From NCBI RefSeq assembly GCF_900129025.1, contig NZ_FQUM01000017.1, forward strand, positions 1 through 45,592: 45,592 nucleotides of DNA, given 5' to 3'. Of this stretch, positions 1 to 8,854 are shown in pieces. Source of the DNA: Mariniphaga anaerophila (lineage in GTDB: Bacteria; Bacteroidota; Bacteroidia; Bacteroidales; Prolixibacteraceae). The translations under genes and the position numbers were made by a program. The notes below the pieces were generated by a model. It saw nothing but the letters and a program-made list of their open reading frames with translations, did no database searches and was not told the DNA's origin. Every line of letters starts with the position of its first letter. The first letter of the stretch is position 1.

Positions 1-780
1 GCACTGGGCGACATGGCCTGCCATGTGCTCGACCCGGTATTCTGGGCACTGAACCTGAAATACCCGACCAAAGTACAGGCTTCATCCACATTGGTAAATA
101 CCGAAAGTGCTCCTCATGCCGAAATCGTGGAATACACTTTCCCTGCAAGAAAAAACCTTCCTGACGTAGGCATGCCCGAAGTAAAAGTTACCTGGTACGA
201 CGGAGGACTTCTGCCACGCCGGCCCATTGAACTTGCCGATGGCGAAATATTGGGTAAAGACAGCGGCGGCGGGTTGCTGTTTGTGGGTACCAAAGGAAAA
301 ATAATGACCAGCTACTACGGGATGAAACCTACATTGCTGCCCTATTCAAAAATGAAAGACTTTAAAGAACCGGAACCGGTGATACGCCGTGTGCCGGGCT
401 CTGTGGACACGCCATGGTCGGGTGCACACGAACGCGACTGGATTCGTGCCTGCAAAGAGCCGGCAGACAGTCGTGTTGAAACCAGTGCCAACTTTGCCTA
501 CGCCGGACCATTCAACGAAATGGTAGTAATGGGTGTGCTGGCAGTTCGCCTGCAGGGACTGAACCGCATTCTCGACTGGGACGGAGAGAACATGCGTTTT
601 ACCAACATTTCTGCGTCAGACCAAATTAAGGTAGTCACCAACGACAAGTTTGAAGTGATTGACGGCGACCCGAAATTCATGCGGGACTATGCCGAGTTCA
701 ACGCAAAAGACATGGCAGAGGAGTGGATAAAACACACCTACCACAACGGGTGGGAGTTGCCCCCAATGCCTGAAGATTAA
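1..780 (+). CDS. Gfo/Idh/MocA-family oxidoreductase, C-terminal part (5' truncated by window edge)
   Basis: The frame is open from base 1, so the N-terminal Rossmann domain and start codon lie outside the window. What is visible (about 259 residues) is the C-terminal alpha/beta domain, opening with ALGDMACHVLDPVFWAL, a block typical of the long, often secreted Bacteroidota members of this NAD(P)-dependent sugar dehydrogenase family. Family members oxidise or reduce sugars, inositols or glycosides; the substrate cannot be read from this part. It precedes a GH16 gene on the same strand by about 280 bp, which fits a glycan-catabolism cluster. Family assignment is firm, specific function unknown. 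Confidence 0.85.
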   Translation, partial: ALGDMACHVLDPVFWALNLKYPTKVQASSTLVNTESAPHAEIVEYTFPARKNLPDVGMPEVKVTWYDGGLLPRRPIELADGEILGKDSGGGLLFVGTKGKIMTSYYGMKPTLLPYSKMKDFKEPEPVIRRVPGSVDTPWSGAHERDWIRACKEPADSRVETSANFAYAGPFNEMVVMGVLAVRLQGLNRILDWDGENMRFTNISASDQIKVVTNDKFEVIDGDPKFMRDYAEFNAKDMAEEWIKHTYHNGWELPPMPED

Positions 781-1062
781 TCACAAAGGCAACAAAGCTG
801 TTTGAAAGCGGGCAGATGCTTTTGATGTTTCTGTCCGCTTCAATCTGCCGGAACTATTTGTAATAGTTTGTACATAAAAATCAATATAATAACAGGTAAC
901 CAGGAAAATGTTTTAACTCAAAAAGAACACTTTCCAATTATTTTTTAAGTTAAAAGTAAGGATTAACAAATATGCAACGAGCGCGTCATTTTTTGAGACG
1001 AAAGTTGATAATTTAGATGCGGGGTTCATATCGTAATATTGAAAATAAACAATTTTAATCAC

Positions 1063-1863
1063 ATGAAAAATACATTTGCAATTTTGGCATTATCCACAGG
1101 TTTATTGTTCTCCTGTCAAGTATCAGAAAAAAAAGCAAAAACAGAAAGTGCGCCCAAAAACACAGCCCTTTCGCAGGAAGTATTCGACCCGGCTGCTTCA
1201 GGCTACAAACTGGTATGGGAAGACAACTTTGACGGCTCAGAGCTGGATACAACCAAGTGGAAAATACGAGGCACCGGCCCGCGTCGTATCGGGTACAACG
1301 ATCCGTCGATGGTAAGCGTAAGCGATGGCTGTTTAAACCTGATGTACGACATCAAAAAAGACAGCATTATGGGAAGCGCGGTTGGAACCTACGAAACGTT
1401 TAACACCACCTACGGGTATTTTGAGTGCCGCGGCCAGTTGCAAAAAGGAGTTGGCCCGTGGGCTGCATTCTGGATGCAATCTCCGGAAATATCAAACGGA
1501 GAAGACCCCGCAGTTTACGGTGCTGAAATTGATATTTTTGAATACTTTAACGGACTGGGCAAAGACCTGATGACACATTGTGTTCACTGGGCTTATGGTC
1601 CGAACCAGAAATCAGTAGGCCAGCAGGAAAGTACAATGGAAGGCCTTTCTGAAGGATTTCATACATTTTCGCTGGAGTGGACTCCGGAAAAATACGCCTT
1701 TTATATTGATGGACTCAAATTTCACGAATTAAACGAAGGGTTATCCCACATTGATCAGTACATGATCCTGAGCATGGAGATTCCGGCTACCCTCGAAGGA
1801 ATAAAAAATGCCTGTGCCCCGGATACCTTCAAGGTTGATTATGTCAAAGTGTATAAAAAATAA
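1063..1863 (+). CDS. GH16 family glycoside hydrolase, lipoprotein
   Basis: A 266-residue protein starting at the ATG at 1063; an upstream in-frame TTG at 1039 would only add eight residues before the signal. The N-terminus is a lipoprotein signal ending in LLFSC, so the mature enzyme is probably membrane-anchored. The GH16 catalytic motif ExDxxE is intact as AEIDIFEYF (E155 nucleophile, D157, E160 acid/base by family analogy). The jelly-roll fold is supported by YKLVWEDNFDG near residue 48, the usual start of the family, and by a final FKVDYVKVYKK strand. GH16 enzymes cleave beta-1,3/1,4-glucans or galactans such as agar and carrageenan; which one cannot be decided here. It precedes the exported TIM-barrel gene by seven bases. 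Confidence 0.92.
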   Translation: MKNTFAILALSTGLLFSCQVSEKKAKTESAPKNTALSQEVFDPAASGYKLVWEDNFDGSELDTTKWKIRGTGPRRIGYNDPSMVSVSDGCLNLMYDIKKDSIMGSAVGTYETFNTTYGYFECRGQLQKGVGPWAAFWMQSPEISNGEDPAVYGAEIDIFEYFNGLGKDLMTHCVHWAYGPNQKSVGQQESTMEGLSEGFHTFSLEWTPEKYAFYIDGLKFHELNEGLSHIDQYMILSMEIPATLEGIKNACAPDTFKVDYVKVYKK

Positions 1864-1870
1864 AGTAAAC

Positions 1871-2740
1871 ATGTTAAATAAAAAAGAAACAGGAAAAAGG
1901 ATTCTGACTAAAACAGGACTGCTGCTGGTGGCTGTTATTATTTCGTTCAGCGCTTTTGCAAAAAAAGACAAGCTGGAAAAAGCGGGATGGAAACTGGGAA
2001 TACAAAGCTACTCGTTCCACAAATTTACATTTACCGAAGCCGTTGATAAAACAAATGAGCTGGGCCTGAAATACATCGAAGTGTATTACGGGCAGAAGCT
2101 GGGAGGCGACATGGAAGGTACCATGGATTTTCGCATGGATAAAGAGACACAAAAAAAGGTGTTGAAATATGCCAAATCGAAAAATGTAAAAATTATTGCC
2201 AGCGGTGTTATCATTTGCAAAGATGAAGCAGAGTGGAAACAGTTGTTTGAGTTTGCCGATGCAATGGGAATTGAAATTATTACCTGCGAACCGGAGTACA
2301 AACACCTGAAATACGTGGATGAGCTGGCCAACAAATACAAAATTGATGTGGCCATTCACAACCACCCTAAGCCGTCGAACTACTGGAATCCCGACATGTT
2401 TATGGAAGCCGTTGACGGGCTGAGCAGCCGCATTGGCGCATGTGCCGATGTTGGCCACTGGGCTCGCATGGGACTTGACCCTGTAAAATGCCTGCAGAAA
2501 ATCTCAGGTCGCGTAAAGTCGCTCCACTATAAAGACATCATGGGAGAAAAACCCGGGGTGTCAGAACGACACGATGTAATCTGGGGAACCGGTTCGCTGG
2601 ATATGGAAGGAATGCTATCTGAACTGAAAAAACAAAATTTCAAAGGTGTATTCTCCATTGAATACGAATACAACTGGGACAACTCGGTTCCCGACATCAA
2701 AAAATGTGTTTCTTATTTTAATGAAGTAGCTATTAAGTAA
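1871..2740 (+). CDS. Exported sugar phosphate isomerase/epimerase-like TIM barrel (AP endonuclease 2 family)
   Basis: A 289-residue protein from the ATG at 1871, seven bases after the GH16 stop, so very probably cotranscribed. Residues 1-30 form a Sec-type signal with hydrophobic core TGLLLVAVIISFSAFA. The mature part is a xylose isomerase-like TIM barrel: KLGIQSYSFHKF at the first strand, DVAIHNHPKP, GACADVGHWARMG and SLHYKD carry the His/Asp/Glu metal ligands of the family, and GVFSIEYEYNW closes the barrel. Secreted members are common in Bacteroidota glycan clusters, but their reaction is mostly unassigned. The earlier in-frame start at 1808 would lie inside the GH16 gene and break the signal peptide, so it was rejected. 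Confidence 0.85.
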   Translation: MLNKKETGKRILTKTGLLLVAVIISFSAFAKKDKLEKAGWKLGIQSYSFHKFTFTEAVDKTNELGLKYIEVYYGQKLGGDMEGTMDFRMDKETQKKVLKYAKSKNVKIIASGVIICKDEAEWKQLFEFADAMGIEIITCEPEYKHLKYVDELANKYKIDVAIHNHPKPSNYWNPDMFMEAVDGLSSRIGACADVGHWARMGLDPVKCLQKISGRVKSLHYKDIMGEKPGVSERHDVIWGTGSLDMEGMLSELKKQNFKGVFSIEYEYNWDNSVPDIKKCVSYFNEVAIK

Positions 2741-2840
2741 TAAAAATCAATTTGTTGTTGAAACGAAGATGACTCTTTCAAGTTGAATTTCTGAAAGGAA
2801 ACTTGTTTCACTTCAAACAGAAAATATCGAAAATAATGGA

Positions 2841-2888
2841 ATGGAATTCACTCAAAAAAGGCAATAAAATCTCACGAGTGAATTCCAT
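2841..2888. repeat. 13-bp perfect inverted repeat in intergenic region
   Basis: ATGGAATTCACTC at 2841-2853 is matched by its exact complement at 2876-2888 with a 22-base loop. No T-run follows, so it is a poor intrinsic terminator. It lies about 50 bp upstream of a promoter-like box and could be an operator or an RNA stem at the end of the upstream transcript. Confidence 0.55.
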
Positions 2889-2936
2889 CTGTTGAAATAA
2901 AGGCTCAACTTTTAATAGCGATGAAACGACCATACA

Positions 2937-2944
2937 TAACTTTG
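2937..2944 (+). promoter_or_regulatory. Bacteroidota-type -7 box (TAACTTTG)
   Basis: TAACTTTG matches TAnnTTTG, the -7 consensus of the Bacteroidota housekeeping sigma factor. A T-rich stretch, TTTT, sits roughly at -33 (2909-2913) in place of TTTG. It would start transcription near 2951, about 60 bases before the GHL10 gene, making a second transcription unit in the cluster. Single-motif evidence only. Confidence 0.35.
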
Positions 2945-3009
2945 CTACAAAAGAGAATGATTATGGAAAGTTTCATTTGTTACCGCAGATAGAAAACAAT
3001 TAAAAACAG

Positions 3010-4371
3010 ATGAAAAATTCGGCTACATTTGTACTGTTAATCTCAATTGCACTATTCTCAGGCTGCATGCATAAAACAGAAGAGACAAAAACTCCGGCGT
3101 CAATCGATAAACCATCGATGATTTGGTTTGATGCTGAAGCAAACTTCCAACGCTTCAGTTATCCCGATTCCATTGACTATTACCTGGAAAAAATAAAAAA
3201 TATTGGTTTTACCGATGCAATTATAGATATCCGCCCGATTACCGGAGAAGTATTGTACAAAAGTGATTACGCGCCACAGATGACTGAATGGAAAGGTTTT
3301 GAACGCACAGACTTTGATTACCTGGGGCATTTCATCAAAAAAGCCCACGAGCTGGGACTCAGGGTTCATGCGTCCATGAATACGTTTGTTGGCGGGCACA
3401 ACTATTTCGACCGCGGACAGGTTTATGCCAATCATCCTGAGTGGGCAACCATGGTTTATACCCCAACCGAAGGAATTGTTTCCATTATGAGCCAGAAGAA
3501 AAAGTACTCGGCCATGATTAATCCCATTAATACCGACTTCCAAAAACATATTCTGAATGTATTCAGGGAAGTCGTTTCCAAATATCCTGACCTCGACGGA
3601 ATTATTCTGGACCGTGTGAGGTACGACGGAATTATGGCTGATTTTTCTGATTTTACCAGGCACAAATTTGAAGAATATCTGGGTGAAAAAATCCAAAATT
3701 TCCCGGAAGACATTTATGAATGGAAAACCGACGAAAACGGGAAAAGCAATTACGTCCCGGGAAAATATTTCAAAAAATGGATTGAATGGAGAGCCATGAA
3801 TATTTACAACTTTATGTCGCTGGCAGCAAAAACGGTTAAGGAAGTAAACCCCGAAATTTCTTTCGGTACATACACCGGAGCCTGGTACCCATCCTATTTT
3901 GAAGTTGGTGTAAACTGGGCCAGCAACCAGTACGATGTTTCAAAAGATTTTGACTGGGCTACTCCCGAATACAAAAATTACGGATATGCAGAGGTGCTCG
4001 ATCTGTTTACTGTTGGCAACTACTACACCGATATAACCATGGATGAATACCTGCAAAACAACAACCTGGTTAAAAACGAAACCGACAGCAAAGCTGCCCG
4101 CGGCACCTGGTACTGCGTTGAAGGCTCTTGCGAAAAAATAAAAGAAATTTTAAACGGCCATCCTTTCTATGGTGGAATTTTGGTTGACCAGTTTTACGAT
4201 AATCCACAGCAGTTATCACGTTCAATCGCCATGAATTTTCAGGCTTCCGATGGCCTAATGATGTTCGACATCGTTCACGTTATCCAAAAAAATTTATGGA
4301 AGGAAGTGGAAGACGGCTTTAAAATGGCAGCCGATCCCGACTTTTTTAAAACGGAAGCCAATAAAAAGTAA
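3010..4371 (+). CDS. Family 10 glycosyl hydrolase-like (GHL10/DUF187) lipoprotein
   Basis: 453 residues with a lipoprotein signal (lipobox LFSGC, C19). The rest is a TIM barrel of the glycosyl hydrolase-like 10 type: IWFDAEANFQR opens the barrel, IGFTDAIIDIRPITGEVLY and HELGLRVHASMNTF follow, and LDGIILDRVRYDG carries the acidic and arginine residues conserved in the family. GHL10 proteins are predicted glycosidases with little biochemical characterisation, so the substrate is open. Length and domain layout are complete. It is followed 21 bases later by the metallophosphoesterase, suggesting one operon. Confidence 0.85.
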   Translation: MKNSATFVLLISIALFSGCMHKTEETKTPASIDKPSMIWFDAEANFQRFSYPDSIDYYLEKIKNIGFTDAIIDIRPITGEVLYKSDYAPQMTEWKGFERTDFDYLGHFIKKAHELGLRVHASMNTFVGGHNYFDRGQVYANHPEWATMVYTPTEGIVSIMSQKKKYSAMINPINTDFQKHILNVFREVVSKYPDLDGIILDRVRYDGIMADFSDFTRHKFEEYLGEKIQNFPEDIYEWKTDENGKSNYVPGKYFKKWIEWRAMNIYNFMSLAAKTVKEVNPEISFGTYTGAWYPSYFEVGVNWASNQYDVSKDFDWATPEYKNYGYAEVLDLFTVGNYYTDITMDEYLQNNNLVKNETDSKAARGTWYCVEGSCEKIKEILNGHPFYGGILVDQFYDNPQQLSRSIAMNFQASDGLMMFDIVHVIQKNLWKEVEDGFKMAADPDFFKTEANKK

Positions 4372-4392
4372 CAATGCAATAACAGTTATACA

Positions 4393-5835
4393 ATGAAAAA
4401 AAGTCTGATTTATACCATCTTACTCATCAGCCTCGCATTTCTGACCGAGGCTTCGGCAAAAAAAGCAAAACCCATTATTTACAAAGGAACGGTAACCTGT
4501 GACGGACAAGGAATTGCCGGCGTAACTGTTACCGATGGCATTTCGGTCTGTTTTACTGACAGTAAAGGAAAATATTCGCTGACTGGAAATCCCGATAGCC
4601 GGTTTGTTTACATCTCATCTCCGGCCGGATACACGGTGCCGTTGAACAATTCTGTTCCGCAGTTTTTTCAAAAAGTTCAGCCTGAAAGCAAAACAAAAAA
4701 CATCGATTTTCAATTGCTGCGTACACCGGTTGACGATACAAAACACGGGTTTGTTGTTTGGGCAGATCCGCAGATAAAACACATTAAAGAAGTAGAACCA
4801 GCAAAAGGAGTGGTAAACGATTTAAAAACGCTTCTGGAACAGTACAAAAATGTTCCTTTTCACGGGATGGGAGGCGGAGATATTGTTGGCGATAATCCGT
4901 CGCTTTACGACAGCACAAAAAATATGCTTTCGGTTCTGAATATCCCTTTTTATCAGAGCCCGGGCAATCACGATTTGCATTACAACAATCGCTCTAACGA
5001 CCTGGCGCCCGAAGTTTATCAAAACCATTTCGGACCCGATTATTACTCTTTCAACCGGGGCAAAATTCACTACGTGGTACTGAACGACGTTTTCTATCTC
5101 GGACGCGATTATTTTTACATCGGGTATATTACCGAACAGCAACTGAGCTGGCTCGAAAAAGACTTGTCGGTTGTTGCCCCCGGAACAACAGTTGTTGTTG
5201 CGTTGCACATTCCCACAGCTTTAAACGAAGAGGATTTAAAACACTTTGCATACTCAGAAATTGCCCGGTCGGTAAGCAACAAGCAGGCATTGTACAAAAT
5301 TCTGGAACCTTACACCACGCATATCGTTTCCGGGCACATGCACGTTTCTTCCAACATTGTTATTTCGCCAAAAATTTTCGAACACAATGTTTCTTCGGTT
5401 TGCGGAGCATGGTGGCAGGGACCTTATGCCGAAGACGGCACTCCAAACGGTTATGCGGTTTTTGAAGCAAACGGCTCTGAATTGACATGGTATTTTAAAA
5501 GCGCCGGACACGATAAAAACTACCAGTTTCGCGCATACGACGTTGGCGAAAACCCGGAACAAAAAGAATACATTACTGCAAACGTCTGGAACTGGGATCC
5601 GGCGTGGCAGGTTTTCTGGTACGAAAACGGCAAAAAAATGGGCGAAATGGAAGCATACTTAGGTGCCGACCCCGAAACTGCCAAAGCATATGCCGACAAA
5701 GACAAACTGGATTACAAGTGGATTGAAGCCAGACCATCAAACCATATGTTTCGCACCAAACCCCGCTCTGCTTCAGCAAAAATAACCATTGAAGTAATCG
5801 ACAGGTTTGGCAATTCGTACAAACAAAATTTGTAA
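4393..5835 (+). CDS. Exported calcineurin-like metallophosphoesterase with N- and C-terminal accessory domains
   Basis: 480 residues. A Sec signal (1-22) is followed by a carboxypeptidase-regulatory/MetallophosN-like beta domain (about 28-110), a calcineurin-like phosphoesterase core (about 118-330) and a MetallophosC-like beta domain. Metal-binding blocks are present in order: WADPQIK (D125, with Q127 replacing the usual His of DxH), GGGDIVGD (D163), GNHD (192-194), LHIP (H272) and SGHMH (H315, H317). The DxQ variant occurs in several phosphoesterase subfamilies. It probably acts in the periplasm on a phosphate ester or phosphodiester; the substrate is unknown. Its place between a GHL10 lipoprotein and a symporter suggests glycan or glycolipid dephosphorylation, which is inference. 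Confidence 0.88.
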   Translation: MKKSLIYTILLISLAFLTEASAKKAKPIIYKGTVTCDGQGIAGVTVTDGISVCFTDSKGKYSLTGNPDSRFVYISSPAGYTVPLNNSVPQFFQKVQPESKTKNIDFQLLRTPVDDTKHGFVVWADPQIKHIKEVEPAKGVVNDLKTLLEQYKNVPFHGMGGGDIVGDNPSLYDSTKNMLSVLNIPFYQSPGNHDLHYNNRSNDLAPEVYQNHFGPDYYSFNRGKIHYVVLNDVFYLGRDYFYIGYITEQQLSWLEKDLSVVAPGTTVVVALHIPTALNEEDLKHFAYSEIARSVSNKQALYKILEPYTTHIVSGHMHVSSNIVISPKIFEHNVSSVCGAWWQGPYAEDGTPNGYAVFEANGSELTWYFKSAGHDKNYQFRAYDVGENPEQKEYITANVWNWDPAWQVFWYENGKKMGEMEAYLGADPETAKAYADKDKLDYKWIEARPSNHMFRTKPRSASAKITIEVIDRFGNSYKQNL

Positions 5836-5888
5836 AAAGCAGACCCCCGATAGAAAGGAAAAAACATCAAATAAAAAAGAGATAAATA

Positions 5889-7721
5889 ATGAATTTTGAC
5901 CTAATCGACATATCTATCATCTTCGGGTATATTTTACTGAGCATTCTCATCGGGTTCTGGATATCAAAAAAAGCCAGCAAGAGCCTCCAAAACTATTTTC
6001 TGGGAGGAAATAAACTGAAGTGGTATTTTCTCGGGCTGTCAAACGGATCGGGGATGTTCGATATTTCGGGAACAACCTGGACCGTAACCATCTTTTTTGT
6101 GTACGGGCTGAAAAGCGTTTGGATTCCCTGGCTTTGGCCGGTCTGGAACCAGATTTTCATTATGATATTTATGGCAATCTGGCTGCGGCGTTCCAACGTA
6201 ATGACCGGTGCAGAATGGATTACAACCCGTTTTGGCGACAAAGAAGGAGGAAAATTATCTCACATTATTGTAGTTGTTTTTGCCATAATCAGTGCAATTG
6301 GTTTCATCGCCTATTTTTTTGTGGGAATCGGAAAATTTGCAGTAACTATTTTCCCTTGGGATTTATCCTTTCAAATCGGCTCCATCCACTTTATTTCCGA
6401 ATATGTTTATGCAACCATTCTTTTATCGTTAACAACAATTTATGTCATAAAAGGCGGCATGTACAGTGTGGTTGCCACCGAAGTAATGCAATTTTTTGTA
6501 ATGACGATTGCCTGTATTGCCGTTGCGTGGTTTGCCATGCATAAAGTTTCTGCCGAGCAGATTACTGCGGCTGTACCAGACGGCTGGTTTAGCATGATGC
6601 CAACTTGGAAAACGAGCCTCGACTGGTCGGGGATTTTCGACCAGGTGAACGACAAAATTGCGGAAGACGGATTCGGAATGCTGGGCGCTCTGGTAATGAT
6701 GATGTTTTTCAAGGGCATTTTTTCAAGTTTAGCAGGGCCTGTTCCGGGGTACGATATGCAGCGTGTGCTTTCCACCAAAAACCCGCGCGATGCGGCAAAA
6801 ATGAGCGGGCTCACTTCGCTGGTGCTGTATCCTCCGCGTTACCTCATGGTTGCCGGGCTCGGAATTCTCGGGCTTGTGCTGGTTGCCCCGATGATGAAAG
6901 CCGGTGGCGGCGAAATCGACTTCGAAAAAATTCTGCCTTACGTAATTAACAACCTGCTTCCGGTTGGGTTAAAAGGAATAATAATGGCAGGGTTGCTGGC
7001 TGCATTTATGTCAACATTTTCAGCATTTGTAAACGCGGCTCCGGCATACATTGTAAATGACCTCTACAAGAAATACATCAACCCCAACGCTCCCAGTAAA
7101 AAATACATCCACATCAGTTACATTTCGTCCATTGCCATTGTGGTTGTCGGAATTATTTTCGGATTCTTTTCTGATTCGATCAACTCTCTAACGCTGTGGA
7201 TAACCTCGTCGCTTTACGGAGGATACGTGGCAGCCAATGTACTGAAATGGATTTGGTGGCGGTTTAACGGTTACGGATACTTTTGGGGAATGCTGGCCGG
7301 ATTGCTGGCATCAACAATTAAATTTCTGTTTTTCCCGCATACGCCCGACATTTACCTGTTCCCGATCATTTTGCTGATGGCTTCTGCCGGAAGTTTCCTC
7401 GGCTGTTTGTTCACAAAACCGGTAGACGACGAAATACTTATTGAATTTTACAAAAATGTGCGGCCGTGGGGCTGGTGGGGACCGATTCATAAAAAGGCTC
7501 AGAAAATTTATCCGAACATTACCAAAAACAAAGATTTGGCTCGCGATGGTTTTAATGTTGTAGTTGGAATTGTGTGGCAAATGACATTGATTGTTGCTCC
7601 CATTTACCTGGTAGTTCGCCACTACAACGGACTGATTATTTCGGCAGTACTTTTTGTAATAACTTCTTTGATTTTAAAATTTAACTGGCTGGATAAAATT
7701 AAAGATTATGAAAAAATTTAA
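5889..7721 (+). CDS. Sodium:solute symporter (SSS family)
   Basis: 610 residues with about 13-14 hydrophobic segments across the whole length, an inner-membrane transporter of the SSS/SLC5 family. The first helix (DISIIFGYILLSILIGFW), the following KSLQNYFLGGNKLKW loop and the SNGSGMFDISGTTW segment match the family's N-terminal Na+-site region. The cytoplasmic segment PGYDMQRVLSTKNPRDAAKMSG is the usual middle signature. Related Bacteroidota proteins import monosaccharides or sugar acids released by neighbouring hydrolases. As no TonB-dependent receptor is seen here, this is the only visible uptake protein of the cluster. The start follows 53 bases after the phosphoesterase. Confidence 0.93.
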   Translation: MNFDLIDISIIFGYILLSILIGFWISKKASKSLQNYFLGGNKLKWYFLGLSNGSGMFDISGTTWTVTIFFVYGLKSVWIPWLWPVWNQIFIMIFMAIWLRRSNVMTGAEWITTRFGDKEGGKLSHIIVVVFAIISAIGFIAYFFVGIGKFAVTIFPWDLSFQIGSIHFISEYVYATILLSLTTIYVIKGGMYSVVATEVMQFFVMTIACIAVAWFAMHKVSAEQITAAVPDGWFSMMPTWKTSLDWSGIFDQVNDKIAEDGFGMLGALVMMMFFKGIFSSLAGPVPGYDMQRVLSTKNPRDAAKMSGLTSLVLYPPRYLMVAGLGILGLVLVAPMMKAGGGEIDFEKILPYVINNLLPVGLKGIIMAGLLAAFMSTFSAFVNAAPAYIVNDLYKKYINPNAPSKKYIHISYISSIAIVVVGIIFGFFSDSINSLTLWITSSLYGGYVAANVLKWIWWRFNGYGYFWGMLAGLLASTIKFLFFPHTPDIYLFPIILLMASAGSFLGCLFTKPVDDEILIEFYKNVRPWGWWGPIHKKAQKIYPNITKNKDLARDGFNVVVGIVWQMTLIVAPIYLVVRHYNGLIISAVLFVITSLILKFNWLDKIKDYEKI

Positions 7722-7860
7722 AACTGATTATATTATGTCATTGACAGAATCGGCAATACAATTTTCCGCCAAAGGAAACGGACAACCATTTCCTGCGTAT
7801 AAGTCGGAAGGTATTCATTCTGGATACAGCAGAATACCTGAAATAACGGGAAGTATTTAA
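7708..7860 (+). CDS. Possible small ORF overlapping the symporter 3' end
   Basis: An ATG at 7708, inside the last codons of the symporter, opens a 50-codon frame ending at 7860; an internal ATG lies at 7735. The peptide begins MKKFKTDYIMSLTESAIQFS and contains GNGQPFPAYKSEGIHSGYSR. No signal, membrane helix or recognised motif was found. The 14-base overlap could allow translational coupling, but the frame may be chance or the remnant of a gene lost between the symporter and the DUF4434 gene. Confidence 0.25.
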   Translation: MKKFKTDYIMSLTESAIQFSAKGNGQPFPAYKSEGIHSGYSRIPEITGSI

Positions 7861-7913
7861 TTAAAAATCGAAAATCAAAATATAAAAAACTCAACTGTTT
7901 AATTATTTTTTTA

Positions 7914-8849
7914 ATGAAAATCAAAGGGACTTTTTTAGATGAAATAAGTCACGACATCCCTCATCAGAATTGGGGAAGGGTCGAATGGGATCGTGACTTT
8001 TCGTATATGAAGCAGATTGGCATCAATACGGTCATCTTAATTCGAAGCGGATATCGCAAATGGCTTACTTATCCGTCGGATGTTTTAATTAGCAAAGAAA
8101 AAGCATACACTCCCCCTGTCGACTTGGTTCAAATGTTCCTGGAACTAAGCGAGAAACACCAAATGGATTTTTACTTCGGACTCTACGATTCGGGGCGCTA
8201 CTGGGTAAACGGTGACTTTCAGCAGGAAAGTGACCTGAACAAGCACGTTATCGAGGAAGTGTGGTCGAAATATGGAAAGATGAGCGCGTTTAAAGGCTGG
8301 TACATTTCGCAGGAATGCAGCAGAAAAACCGGTGCAATTATTGACATGTACCGCGGACTCGGAGAGCATTGCAAAGCCGTGTCAGGAAACCTCACCACGT
8401 TAATTTCTCCGTACATTGATGGAATAAAAAACATCAGTCAGTACCAGAAAGAAACCAGTCGCGACCTTGGGGTCAGCCTAAAAAAACACGAGCAGGACTG
8501 GTCTGAAATTTTTGACGGAATAAAAAACGCCATCGACATTGTAGCTTTTCAGGACGGGCACATCAGTTTCGACGAGCTGGATGATTTTCTGTTGGTTAAC
8601 AAACAAATGGCCGACAAATACGGAATCAGAAGCTGGACCAACTCCGAAACTTTTGACCGGGATATGCCCATAAAATTTCTTCCCATAAAATGGGAAAAAC
8701 TGCTTATGAAGTTAAAAGCCGCAGAACGTGTTGGAATGGAGCAGGCAATTACTTTCGAGTTTTCGCACTTCATGAGCCCGCAATCTGCATATTTACAGGC
8801 AGGACATCTGTATAACCGCTACAAAGAATACTTGAATCAATTAATATAA
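7914..8849 (+). CDS. DUF4434-type TIM-barrel protein
   Basis: 311 residues without a signal peptide, so probably cytoplasmic. It opens with MKIKGTFLDEISHDIPHQNWG, typical of DUF4434 proteins, followed by WDRDFSYMKQIGINTVILIRSG, FYFGLYDSGRYW, KGWYISQE and DIVAFQDGHI, alternating strands and helices expected of a glycosidase-like TIM barrel. Acidic residues at strand ends (E in YISQE, D in FQDG) are candidate catalytic residues by analogy. No reaction is established for the family. It stands five bases before the AGE epimerase and so likely shares its transcript. Its cytoplasmic location, beside an epimerase and downstream of a symporter, suggests work on imported small glycosides (inference). 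Confidence 0.8.
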   Translation: MKIKGTFLDEISHDIPHQNWGRVEWDRDFSYMKQIGINTVILIRSGYRKWLTYPSDVLISKEKAYTPPVDLVQMFLELSEKHQMDFYFGLYDSGRYWVNGDFQQESDLNKHVIEEVWSKYGKMSAFKGWYISQECSRKTGAIIDMYRGLGEHCKAVSGNLTTLISPYIDGIKNISQYQKETSRDLGVSLKKHEQDWSEIFDGIKNAIDIVAFQDGHISFDELDDFLLVNKQMADKYGIRSWTNSETFDRDMPIKFLPIKWEKLLMKLKAAERVGMEQAITFEFSHFMSPQSAYLQAGHLYNRYKEYLNQLI

Positions 8850-8854
8850 GAACA

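Noticed and set aside
1808-1870. Upstream start for the exported TIM-barrel gene
   Set aside because: It overlaps the end of the GH16 gene and would put about 20 residues before a well-formed signal peptide.
1874-2458. 194-codon - strand ORF
   Set aside because: Antisense to the exported TIM-barrel gene; composition is that of a shadow frame.
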